A stretch of 40,895 nucleotides of DNA from an uncultured Eubacterium sp. GTDB lineage: Bacteria; Bacillota; Clostridia; Lachnospirales; Lachnospiraceae. The position numbers were made by a program, and so were the translations under genes. How positions within the stretch are numbered: position 1 is the first letter of the stretch; every line of letters starts with the position of its first letter. This document shows, in pieces, positions 22,255 through 30,200 of this stretch. The stretch spans positions 1-40,895 of the forward strand of contig CAMUPC010000009.1 of NCBI GenBank assembly GCA_947090545.1. Reading direction: 5' to 3'. Under the pieces are notes generated by a model that was not told the origin of the DNA, did no database searches, and was given only the letters and a program-made list of their open reading frames with translations.

Positions 22255-22260
22255 TTAAAT

Positions 22261-22283
22261 ATACTTGTTGTACAAGTTATAAA
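22261..22283. promoter_or_regulatory. Operator candidate for the GntR/UTRA regulator (site 1)
   Basis: ATACTTGTTGTACAAGTTAT is a near-palindrome (ACTTGT...ACAAGT). It shares ATACTTGTnnTACnnGTTA with 26869-26887 at the regulator's own promoter. ACTTGT-type dyads fit HutC/UTRA GntR regulators. The position at the transcription start suggests repression. Confidence 0.65.
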
Positions 22284-22318
22284 TAATGTACGACCAAAAA
22301 CAAAAAAGGAGGAACAAC

Positions 22319-23353
22319 ATGAAAAAACGAAGCAAACATCTTCCAGCATTTCTGTTAACAGCCGCCCTAGCTGCCGGACTTGCAGGATGCAGCTCGTCAC
22401 GCAGCGGAGAAACATCCAGCAAAAGCGACACGCCTCATATCGGCATTATTTTTACACAAGCAGGGCTTGGCGGAAACTCATTTAACGACCTGGCACTGGA
22501 CGGTGTGCGCCGCGCAGCCGACGAGCTCGGCGTTACGTTTGACCAGGTGGAGCCAAAATCAGTAGCAGACGAAGAGATCATTCAGGACGAGATGGCGTCC
22601 TCGGGAGAATACGACCTCATTATCTGTGTCGGAGATGAACAGGTAGACGCGCTGAATAACGTGGCTTCCGTTTATACCGAGCAGCGCTTTGCCCTGCTGG
22701 ATGCGACTTCAGAGCTGCCCAATGTCGCCTCATATTCCTGTAAGGCGCAGGAAGGCAGCTTTCTGGCAGGCGCCCTTGCAGTACTGGCAAAAAAAGAACA
22801 GATGGATGCCCGGCTTTTGGATAATCACACGGTCGGCTTTATCGGCGGGGTGGATAATCCGCTGATCAACCAGTTTGCAGCCGGGTATCGTGCCGGAGCC
22901 GTATATGCAGACCCGGACGTTACAGTGCTGATGGACTATGCGGGCGGCTTTAACGATCCGACCACGGCAAAGACGATTGCCAACACGTTTTATGAAAAAG
23001 GGGCGGACGTCATCTTTCATGCGTCCGGGGCTTCCGGTATGGGCGTGTTTCAGGCAGCGGAAGAAAAAAACTTTATCAGCATAGGGGTTAATTTAAACCA
23101 AAATTCGATTGCGCCGGATTATATTATGGCGAGTATGTTAAAAAAGCTGGATACCTGCGCGTACCATGCCATTGCAAGCATTGTGGACGATACGTATACC
23201 GGAGAGAACCAACTGCTCGGCATCAGCGACGGCGGCGTAGGCATTACGGTGGAGGGCAGCAACATCGAGGTTTCTGACAGCGTGGCGCAGAGGCTGGAGG
23301 AGATCAGGGAAGCGATTGTAAACGGCGAAATTGAAGTTCCAAGCGAGCTGTAA
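22319..23353 (+). CDS. BMP-family nucleoside-binding lipoprotein
   Basis: The substrate-binding component of a nucleoside ABC importer, related to PnrA/BmpA. The signal ends in the lipobox LAGC with the lipidated cysteine at residue 24, then a serine-rich linker and the BMP fold: IGIIFTQAGLGGNSFNDLALDGVRRAADELG, LIICVGDEQVDAL, GSFLAGALAVL, VGFIGGVDNPLINQFAAGYRAGA and VIFHASGASGMGVFQAA. The aromatic/aspartate pattern agrees with nucleoside binders. AAAGGAGG precedes ATG 22319; an in-frame ATG at 22286 lacks such a site and would spoil the signal. First gene of the operon, 21 bp before the ATPase gene. Confidence 0.93.
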   Translation: MKKRSKHLPAFLLTAALAAGLAGCSSSRSGETSSKSDTPHIGIIFTQAGLGGNSFNDLALDGVRRAADELGVTFDQVEPKSVADEEIIQDEMASSGEYDLIICVGDEQVDALNNVASVYTEQRFALLDATSELPNVASYSCKAQEGSFLAGALAVLAKKEQMDARLLDNHTVGFIGGVDNPLINQFAAGYRAGAVYADPDVTVLMDYAGGFNDPTTAKTIANTFYEKGADVIFHASGASGMGVFQAAEEKNFISIGVNLNQNSIAPDYIMASMLKKLDTCAYHAIASIVDDTYTGENQLLGISDGGVGITVEGSNIEVSDSVAQRLEEIREAIVNGEIEVPSEL

Positions 23354-23374
23354 GCAGCAGAAAAGGAGTCAGGT

Positions 23375-24904
23375 ATGGATGCAATTAAAATGAAAGGCAT
23401 TGTGAAATGCTTCGGCACGGTGCGGGCAAACGACGGGATAGACTTAACGGTGAAGCAGGCGGAGATTCATTGTTTATTGGGGGAAAACGGAACCGGGAAA
23501 AGTACGCTGATGAACATTTTATTCGGCTTATATCATCCTGATGAGGGCGAGATTTACATTCATGAAAAACAGGCGGCGATTGCAAACCCAAACGACGCTT
23601 ACGCGCTTGGAATCGGGATGGTGCACCAGCACTTTATGCTCGTAAATCAGTTGACCGTGCTGGAAAATATTATAATGGGAAACGAGCCGGGCGGCATTTT
23701 TTTAGACTGGAAGGAAAGCGAGCGCAAAGTAGCGTCTCTTGTGGAGCGGTTTGGATTTCAGATCAACCTGCATGAAAAGATCGCCCATCTTTCCGTCGGT
23801 ATGCGCCAGAGGGTGGAGATTTTAAAAACGCTGTACCGCGGCGCGGACATTATTATTCTGGACGAGCCGACGGCGGTGCTGACGCCGCAGGAGGTGGACG
23901 AGCTGTTTCACATCCTGCGCCAGCTAAAAAAGGATGGAAAGACGATTATTTTTATCACGCACAAGCTCAACGAGACGATGGCGCTTTCTGACCGTATTAC
24001 GGTAATCCGCAAGGGCAAGGTGGTGTTTTGCTGCGATACAAAGGATACGGACGAAAAAGAGCTGGCGGCGCGGATGGTCGGAAGGTCTGTGGAAACGGTT
24101 GTTGCGAAAAAAGGAGCTGTCGGAAAGGCTGTTTTGGAGTTGAAAAAGGTGCGCCTGCTGGGGAAGGCACAAGAGACGGTGAGCCTTACAGTACATGCGG
24201 GCGAGATCTTAGGCATCGCGGGCGTGGACGGCAACGGGCAGCAGGAGCTGGAGGCGATGATCGCAGGCACGCAGAAGGTAACGGAAGGCTCCATTTTGAT
24301 CAATGGGATTGTGGCTGAGAAGATGCCGGTAAAAGAACGCAAAAAACTGGGGCTTGGTTATATTCCCTCAGACCGCCACCGCAATGCGATGATTCCCTCG
24401 TTTTCCATTGCTGAAAATTTCCTCCTTGGCTACCAGGAAAACCCGGAATACTGCAAGCATGGCTTTATCCAGTTTGACGCGCTAAAACAGGACGCAAAAA
24501 AGCAGGCAGAGCTTTTTGAGACGAAGCTTGCCGGGCTGGACCAGCAGATCGGGCAGCTTTCCGGCGGAAACCAGCAGAAAATCGTATTCGGAAGGGAGAC
24601 GAGCCATAACCCGTCGCTCATGCTGGTTGCACAGCCCGTGCGCGGGCTGGATATCGGGGCGATTGAAAAGGTACATAAGACGCTGCTAAGCCTGAAAGAG
24701 CAGGGCAAGGCAATTCTTTTAATCTCCGCGGAGCTGTCGGAGGTGATGAACCTGAGCGACCGGATTGCCGTGCTGTACGAAGGCGAGGTCAGCGCGCTGT
24801 TTGAAAACGGCGCTTATACAAAAGAAGAAATCGGCATGTTTATGACTGGTAAAAAAGAGGACAGGGCGCAAGACAGCCCTGCGCATACAGGAGGGAAAGA
24901 CTGA
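23375..24904 (+). CDS. Nucleoside ABC transporter ATPase (two ATP-binding domains)
   Basis: The 509 residues contain two fused ATPase domains as in RbsA-like importers. The first has Walker A GENGTGKST (residues 36-44), signature LSVGMRQRVEIL and Walker B IIILDEPTAVLTPQE. The second has a degenerate Walker A-like VDGNGQQE and signature LSGGNQQKIVFGRE, with LMLVAQPVRGLDIGA where Walker B is altered. One active site is therefore likely non-canonical, as usual in this group. ATG 23375 follows AAAGGAG, and its stop shares a base with the next ATG (TGATG). Confidence 0.95.
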   Translation: MDAIKMKGIVKCFGTVRANDGIDLTVKQAEIHCLLGENGTGKSTLMNILFGLYHPDEGEIYIHEKQAAIANPNDAYALGIGMVHQHFMLVNQLTVLENIIMGNEPGGIFLDWKESERKVASLVERFGFQINLHEKIAHLSVGMRQRVEILKTLYRGADIIILDEPTAVLTPQEVDELFHILRQLKKDGKTIIFITHKLNETMALSDRITVIRKGKVVFCCDTKDTDEKELAARMVGRSVETVVAKKGAVGKAVLELKKVRLLGKAQETVSLTVHAGEILGIAGVDGNGQQELEAMIAGTQKVTEGSILINGIVAEKMPVKERKKLGLGYIPSDRHRNAMIPSFSIAENFLLGYQENPEYCKHGFIQFDALKQDAKKQAELFETKLAGLDQQIGQLSGGNQQKIVFGRETSHNPSLMLVAQPVRGLDIGAIEKVHKTLLSLKEQGKAILLISAELSEVMNLSDRIAVLYEGEVSALFENGAYTKEEIGMFMTGKKEDRAQDSPAHTGGKD

Positions 24905-25935
24905 TGACAAAAGCAAAAAACCGGAACGAATTGTTAAAATCGCTGGCAGCAATCGGCATTGCGCTTTTGATCGGCGCGCTGTTTATCCTGCTGTCAGGCG
25001 AATCTCCGATCAAAGCATACGGCGCGCTGCTAAAAGGCGCCCTTGGCAGCCCCAAATCGATTGCGAATACAATCAGCAAGAGCATCCCGCTGGCGTTTAC
25101 CGGGCTTGCGGTCGCGCTCAGTTCCCGCTGCGGCATGTTAAATATCGGGGCGGAAGGGCAGCTCCACGCGGGAGCGATGGCGGCGGTGCTGACGGCGCTT
25201 GCCTTAGCTTCGATGCCGGCGCCTGTTGTTATGACAGCAAGTATTTTAGCCGGGATTGCGGCTGGCATGGTGGTTGGCAGTATTCCTGGCATTTTTAAGG
25301 CAAAGCTGAATACGAGCGAGGTAATTGTGGCGATTATGCTCAATTACATATGCACGCTGTTTACGTCCTGGCTGGTGAACGGGCCGGCAAAGGCGCAGGG
25401 CTCCACCGCGCAGACGCATGTGATCCCGCAGGGAGCGTGGTTTCACAGGCTGATTCCGCAGACGCAGCTTACCAGCTCCTTGTTTTTGCTTCTTGCGGCA
25501 GCGGCTGCGGTTTATATTTTCCTCTGGAAAACATCGCTTGGCTATCAGCTTCGTGCGGTAGGCGCGAATGCTTCTGCGGCGGGCACAGCGGGCATCAAAG
25601 TCCATGCATTTTTGATTGCCGCGATGGTGTTAAGCGGAGCTTTGGCGGCGCTTGCGGGCGTGACCGAGGTGTTTGGAAAATATCACAGGTTTATCGAAGG
25701 GTTTTCCCCGTCCTTTGGATTTACCGGGATTGCGGTGGCGATACTGGGAAGAAACCATCCGGCTGGAGTGCTGCTAACGGCGTTGTTATTCGGCATTATG
25801 GATATGGGCTCTTTGCGCATGAGCCGTGTGACAAGCGTGTCCACAAATATGGTAACCGTTGTCCAAAGCCTGGTGATCCTGCTGGTAGCGGCGCCGGAGC
25901 TGATTCAATGGCACAAAAACAGAAAGAGAGGGTAA
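24904..25935 (+). CDS. Nucleoside ABC transporter permease 1
   Basis: A 343-residue permease of the BPD_transp_2 type (YufP/NupP-like) with about nine hydrophobic helices. Family segments include ALSSRCGMLNIGAEGQLHAGAMAA, VIVAIMLNYICTLFTSWLVNGP and GFTGIAVAILGRNHPAGVLLTALLFG. Translationally coupled to the ATPase gene and paired with permease 2, four bases downstream. Confidence 0.93.
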   Translation: MTKAKNRNELLKSLAAIGIALLIGALFILLSGESPIKAYGALLKGALGSPKSIANTISKSIPLAFTGLAVALSSRCGMLNIGAEGQLHAGAMAAVLTALALASMPAPVVMTASILAGIAAGMVVGSIPGIFKAKLNTSEVIVAIMLNYICTLFTSWLVNGPAKAQGSTAQTHVIPQGAWFHRLIPQTQLTSSLFLLLAAAAAVYIFLWKTSLGYQLRAVGANASAAGTAGIKVHAFLIAAMVLSGALAALAGVTEVFGKYHRFIEGFSPSFGFTGIAVAILGRNHPAGVLLTALLFGIMDMGSLRMSRVTSVSTNMVTVVQSLVILLVAAPELIQWHKNRKRG

Positions 25936-25939
25936 TCTT

Positions 25940-26845
25940 ATGGCAGCTTTGAATAACTTTTTGGCACTGATGCTCCAGTTATCTGTCCCGATTGTATTAG
26001 GGGCGCTGTGCGGTACGATCGCGGAACGCGGCGGGGTGATCTTGCTGGGCGTGGAAGGCATGATGTTAATTGGCGCGTTTGCGGGTGTGGCGGGTTCGTT
26101 TTTTACAGGCTCTGCGTTTGCGGGCGTCCTGGCGTCGGTAGCGGCGGGCGCTTTGATTGGATGGATCTATGCGCTGTTTTGCCTGAAATGGAAAGCGCAC
26201 CAGTCCGTGGTCGGCGTCGGCGTCAACCTGTTTGCCAGCGGCATCACCGCCGTATTGTTAAAAGCGGCATGGCACAAGGAAGGGATGTCTGACCCGGTAG
26301 CCGCGGTATCCAGCCTGACGGTTCCTGGGCTTAGCAGGATTCCGGTTCTTGGTGCCTTATTTAAAGGCCAGTCACCGTATTTATATGTGATGTTTGTGCT
26401 TGTGGCAGCCGTCTGGATCTTATTTTACAAAACGAAATACGGGCTGCGCTACCGTGCCATCGGCGACCAGCCGCACGCGGTGCAGACGGCGGGCGTGAAC
26501 GTCAACCGCTACCGCTATATCGCTATGATGGCGGCAGGAGCCATTGCGGGGCTTGCCGGTTCCTACCTGTCCCTGTCCCAGAACAACCTGTTTGTCACAG
26601 ATATGACAGCCGGGCGTGGATTTATGGGGCTTGCGGCAAACATCTTCGGAGGCTGGCAGCCAGCGGGCTCGCTTGGAGCAGGGATGGTATTTGCCATAGC
26701 GCAGGCGGCACGGTTTTACCTGACGGATTTTGCGGTTCCATCCCAGATCGTGCAGATGCTTCCGTATATCATTACGCTGCTGATCCTGCTGTTTGTCGGA
26801 AAACGGGTCAAAGGCCCGGAAGCGCTTGGAACGCTGGTAGACTAA
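25940..26845 (+). CDS. Nucleoside ABC transporter permease 2
   Basis: A 301-residue permease (YufQ/NupQ-like) with roughly eight hydrophobic helices. Typical segments are GALCGTIAERGGVILLGVEGMMLIGAFAG, HQSVVGVGVNLFASGITAVLL and GRGFMGLAANIFGGWQPAGS. It completes the importer. No terminator is evident; the regulator gene begins 95 bp downstream from its own promoter. Confidence 0.93.
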   Translation: MAALNNFLALMLQLSVPIVLGALCGTIAERGGVILLGVEGMMLIGAFAGVAGSFFTGSAFAGVLASVAAGALIGWIYALFCLKWKAHQSVVGVGVNLFASGITAVLLKAAWHKEGMSDPVAAVSSLTVPGLSRIPVLGALFKGQSPYLYVMFVLVAAVWILFYKTKYGLRYRAIGDQPHAVQTAGVNVNRYRYIAMMAAGAIAGLAGSYLSLSQNNLFVTDMTAGRGFMGLAANIFGGWQPAGSLGAGMVFAIAQAARFYLTDFAVPSQIVQMLPYIITLLILLFVGKRVKGPEALGTLVD

Positions 26846-26868
26846 AAACTGGAAGATTACAGCCCGAA

Positions 26869-26901
26869 ATACTTGTCATACTGGTTAAAACACGATATAC
26901 T
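26869..26901 (+). promoter_or_regulatory. Promoter and operator of the GntR gene (site 2)
   Basis: TTGTCA (26873-26878), 17-bp spacer, TATACT (26896-26901). ATACTTGTCATACTGGTTA (26869-26887) overlaps the -35 and matches site 1, suggesting autorepression. TATACCAGTTATG at the gene start carries a further half-site. Confidence 0.65.
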
Positions 26902-26939
26902 TCCAGTAAGACAAGATATGGAAGGAGTATATACCAGTT

Positions 26940-27680
26940 ATGAACAACCTGTTAAAAGAAAAAAACGTCAAAATCCCATTATATGTAACCGTATATGAAA
27001 CGATCTGCCAATGGCTGAAAGATGGCAAATACAAGCCTGGAGAAAAGCTGCCGGGAGAAAATATCTTATCCGAGCAGTTTCAGGTAAGCAGGGGCACGCT
27101 GCGCCAGGCGATGCTGCTGCTACAGGAGGACGGGCTGATCAGCAACCACCAGGGCAAAGGAAATATCGTCTTATCCTGCCAGAACTTAGAGGCGAACGGG
27201 CTGGAAAAGGTCGGAAACCCGATTATCGACTTCTGCGTCCAGCCAATCGACCATACCGTTACGACGATCGGCTTCCAGCCGGCGACACACAAGCACCAGG
27301 AGGTTTTAAAGCTCAGGCAGTCCAGCATTGTCGCCGTGATCGACATTACGTATTACAGCAAGGAAGCGCCGGTCGGGTTCGCAATGGTCTATATGCCGCA
27401 TGAAATCTTAGACGACGGGCGGGTAGACCTGGAAAATACAGACAGCGTGTATGAATTTTACACGCAGCTTTTGGAATCAGACAGCCTTTACAGCGATACA
27501 AAGCTGCGCATCGTGCACGCCAGGGAGCGGCTTGCCGACATTTTGCATATTCCGCAGGGCGACCCGCTGTTAATCCTGGAAGAAGAGCTGTATACACAGT
27601 ACGACAAGCCCGTGCTGTCCCAAAAGCTGTATATGGGCGCAGATTTGTATGAGATCAGCCTGCACAGAAAGAGCAGGTAG
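26940..27680 (+). CDS. GntR-family regulator with UTRA domain
   Basis: A 246-residue HutC-type regulator. The winged helix spans residues about 10-80 (IPLYVTVYETICQWLKDGKYKPGEKLPGENILSEQFQVSRGTLRQAMLLLQEDGLI), and the ligand-binding UTRA domain about 95-242 (HQEVLKLRQSS, LADILHIPQGDPLLILEEELYTQYDKPVLSQKLYM). The ligand is probably a nucleoside or derivative, inferred from the flanking importer and phosphorylase. GGAG lies an unusually long 12 bp before ATG 26940, so translation may be modest. Confidence 0.92.
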   Translation: MNNLLKEKNVKIPLYVTVYETICQWLKDGKYKPGEKLPGENILSEQFQVSRGTLRQAMLLLQEDGLISNHQGKGNIVLSCQNLEANGLEKVGNPIIDFCVQPIDHTVTTIGFQPATHKHQEVLKLRQSSIVAVIDITYYSKEAPVGFAMVYMPHEILDDGRVDLENTDSVYEFYTQLLESDSLYSDTKLRIVHARERLADILHIPQGDPLLILEEELYTQYDKPVLSQKLYMGADLYEISLHRKSR

Positions 27681-27778
27681 CAAACGCTTCCGCGGGCACA
27701 GCGTTCCAGAAGCTTTCGTATACGCGGCGGTTATCGTTTGTGGGATTTGAGACTGAACATAGAAAAGGAGAATTGAAG

Positions 27779-28489
27779 ATGAAAACATTCCATAACGAAG
27801 CGCAAGCCGGGCAAATTGCAAAAACGGTTTTAATGCCGGGCGACCCTCTGCGTGCCGCTTATATTGCTGAGAATTACCTGGAGGACGCGTCCTGCTACAA
27901 CCAGGTGCGGGGCATGTACGGGTATACTGGATTTTACAAAGGACAGCAGGTATCTGTCCAGGGAAGCGGCATGGGCATTCCTTCGATGGGAATTTATGCA
28001 TACGAGCTGTTCCGCTACTATGATGTGCAGCGTATTATCCGTATCGGTACGGCGGGAGCGGTTCATCAAAAGGTAAATGTCGGCGACCTGATCTTTGCGA
28101 TGGGCTGCTGTACCAACTCTCATTTTGCGGCACAGTACCATCTGCCAGGCACGTTTGCGCCCATTGCAGATTTTAGCCTGCTGAGCAATGCCGCCGCTTA
28201 TGCGAAAGCACACGAGCTTCGTTTTCATGTAGGCAATGTATTCAGTTCGGACGTCTTTTACGAGGACCAAGCCGGGGAAAAGGGAATCTGGGCAAAAATG
28301 GGCGTACTCGTACAGGAGATGGAAACGCTGTCGTTATACTGCACCGCGGCAAGGGCAGACAGGCAGGCGCTTGGCATCTTAACAGCAGGGAGCAGCATTC
28401 ACAGTGACAAGGCGCTGACCAATGAACAGCGGGAAAAAAATCTGGACAGTATGATTCGCTGTGCACTGGAGCTGGCGGTTCTTTCATAA
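27779..28489 (+). CDS. deoD: Purine-nucleoside phosphorylase, DeoD type
   Basis: Splits purine nucleosides with phosphate into base and ribose-1-phosphate, so it follows naturally from the importer upstream. The 236 residues have MPGDPLRAAYIAENYLED (phosphate site), GMGIPSMGIYAYELFRYY, RIGTAGAV and QEMETLSLYC, where MET lines the nucleoside pocket. The catalytic loop, usually TVSDH-like, reads AGSSIHSDKAL near residue 200, so substrate range may differ. ATG 27779 follows AAAAGGAG; an in-frame ATG at 27740 lacks one. It lies 98 bp after the GntR gene. Confidence 0.92.
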   Translation: MKTFHNEAQAGQIAKTVLMPGDPLRAAYIAENYLEDASCYNQVRGMYGYTGFYKGQQVSVQGSGMGIPSMGIYAYELFRYYDVQRIIRIGTAGAVHQKVNVGDLIFAMGCCTNSHFAAQYHLPGTFAPIADFSLLSNAAAYAKAHELRFHVGNVFSSDVFYEDQAGEKGIWAKMGVLVQEMETLSLYCTAARADRQALGILTAGSSIHSDKALTNEQREKNLDSMIRCALELAVLS

Positions 28490-28622
28490 AATCAAAACCG
28501 GACAAAAGAAACCAAAAAAAGTCGGGACATTTCTGCAAAGAAAGGGTATACTTTACTCAGTATTCGATTCAGATTCGATACAGACAGAAACAGGAGCAGC
28601 AGGGCAGGAGGCAAAAGCCATT

Positions 28623-29486
28623 ATGGAATGGGCAGAAGCAGTCAGTAAAGCAGTCACTTTTATCGAAAGCCATATTACAGAAGATCTTACGGTGGATACC
28701 GTGGCGCGCCAGGTCAATATTTCGCCTTTTTATTTCAACAAAGGCTTTCAGATCCTGTGCGGATATACGATAACAGAATATATCAGAAACCGAAGAATGG
28801 CGCTTGCTGGAAATGAACTGATCACCAGCCCGGTTTCCGTGACAGAGCTTGCCATAAAATATGGCTACGATTCCCCGGACAGCTTTACAAAAGCCTTTTC
28901 CCGTTTTCATGGGTATACGCCTTTGGCGGTGCGTAAAAATCATGCGGTGATAAAAGCTTTTGCACCGCTTAAGCTCACCATTACATTGAAAGGCGGTTAT
29001 ATTATGGAGTACAGGATTGTCAGAAAAGAAGCGTTTACTGTTTTGAACGTAGCGAAGGAGTTTACCTATGAGAATGCGAAGCAGGACATCCCGCTGTTTT
29101 GGCAGGAGCATTATGCTGCGGGCAGGGGAGACGTCGTCTGCGGCATGTTCGGAATCAACATTGACCCGCAGATGGGAAATGAAACATTTGAATATCTGAT
29201 TGCGGACGTCTACTGCCCGTGCCAGGATATTCCAGACGGATTTGCCGTTACTTTGATTCCTGCGTTTACCTGGGCGGTGTTTCCATGCAGGGGCGCTATG
29301 CCGCAGGCTTTACAGGATGTCCATACAAAAATATTTTCGGAGTGGCTGCCTGCAATGCATGATTATGAATTTGCGGCGGGGTATTGTGTGGAGATGTACG
29401 ACGACGTAAGCAAGTATCCGAAGGGGGCGCAGGATGAGAATTATTATACGGAGATTTGGATTCCTGTGAAAAAGAAGGATGCATAA
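28623..29486 (+). CDS. AraC-family regulator with GyrI-like effector domain
   Basis: 287 residues: an N-terminal AraC double helix-turn-helix (about residues 1-105, IESHITEDLTVDTVARQVNISPFYFNKGFQ and VTELAIKYGYDSPDSFTKAFSRFHGYTP) and a C-terminal GyrI/BmrR-like small-molecule domain (from about residue 125, MEYRIVRKEAFTVLNV, TFEYLIADVYCPC, YTEIWIPVKK). Such proteins sense amphipathic compounds. I chose ATG 28623, 11 bp after AGGAGG; the frame is open back to 28461 but that part overlaps deoD and looks non-coding. TATACT near 28550 may be its -10 element. Confidence 0.85.
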   Translation: MEWAEAVSKAVTFIESHITEDLTVDTVARQVNISPFYFNKGFQILCGYTITEYIRNRRMALAGNELITSPVSVTELAIKYGYDSPDSFTKAFSRFHGYTPLAVRKNHAVIKAFAPLKLTITLKGGYIMEYRIVRKEAFTVLNVAKEFTYENAKQDIPLFWQEHYAAGRGDVVCGMFGINIDPQMGNETFEYLIADVYCPCQDIPDGFAVTLIPAFTWAVFPCRGAMPQALQDVHTKIFSEWLPAMHDYEFAAGYCVEMYDDVSKYPKGAQDENYYTEIWIPVKKKDA

Positions 29487-29524
29487 ATAAGATCATTGGA
29501 TGAAAGGGTTCGGGATGATTCGCG

Positions 29525-29573
29525 GGCTGCTGCTATGGGAGAGTACGATAGCGGCAGCCTGTGTTTTATTTTT
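29525..29573 (+). terminator. Terminator after the AraC-GyrI gene
   Basis: GGCTGCTGCTAT (29525-29536) pairs with ATAGCGGCAGCC (29548-29559), followed by TGTGTTTTATTTTT. Confidence 0.85.
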
Positions 29574-29684
29574 AAGACAGCGTAGTATTCCAAAAAAATT
29601 TTTTCAATTTGCAGAGACCATTTTCAATTCTCATACATCTAATTTATGTAAATACAAAACATGCTGGCCAGCAGAAAGGACATT

Positions 29685-30158
29685 ATGAAAAAGGAACAAT
29701 TGGGGCAGATCATTATTCGGTCTGAAGAGACGCTGTACCATATCGCGAAAACACTGCTGTATAATGACGCGGATTGTGCGGATGCCATACAGGAAGCGAT
29801 CGTAAAGGCATTTGCGGGCATTTCCAGCCTGCGGCAGGATGCGTATGCAAAGACATGGCTGGTTCGGATACTGATCAATGAGTGTTATGCCATGATGCGC
29901 AGGGAAAAACGGGTTGTATCTTTGGAGGTGTATCAGCAGGAAGAAGCGGCGGCGGAAACGGAGGACTATTCCGATTTGTATGAGGCACTCCGGCAGCTGC
30001 CGGATCAAATCCGCATCTGTGTCACGCTCTACTATCTGGAAGGCTATAGTGTCAAAGAGACCGCAAAGATTTTGGAGATTACAGAAAGCGCGGTAAAGAA
30101 TCGTCTTGCCAGAGCCAGAACAAAGCTGCGCACACAGCTTGAGCAGGCTGTGACATAA
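29685..30158 (+). CDS. ECF-type RNA polymerase sigma factor
   Basis: A 157-residue sigma factor with region 2 (about residues 15-75: LYHIAKTLLYNDADCADAIQEAIVKAFAGISSLRQDAYAKTWLVRILINEC) and region 4 (about 98-150: LPDQIRICVTLYYLEGYSVKETAKILEITESAVKNRLARAR). AAAGGA precedes ATG 29685. An anti-sigma gene follows 42 bp later. Stress control at the envelope is likely; the promoter of the pair was not identified. Confidence 0.93.
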   Translation: MKKEQLGQIIIRSEETLYHIAKTLLYNDADCADAIQEAIVKAFAGISSLRQDAYAKTWLVRILINECYAMMRREKRVVSLEVYQQEEAAAETEDYSDLYEALRQLPDQIRICVTLYYLEGYSVKETAKILEITESAVKNRLARARTKLRTQLEQAVT

Positions 30159-30200
30159 GACATAAACACGCCGTTTTATAAAAGCAGAATGGAGGAAGCT

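Noticed and set aside
27681..27778. Separate promoter and riboswitch before deoD
   Set aside because: Only a short CAAACG/CGTTTG pairing is seen and no good promoter; read-through from the GntR gene is simpler.
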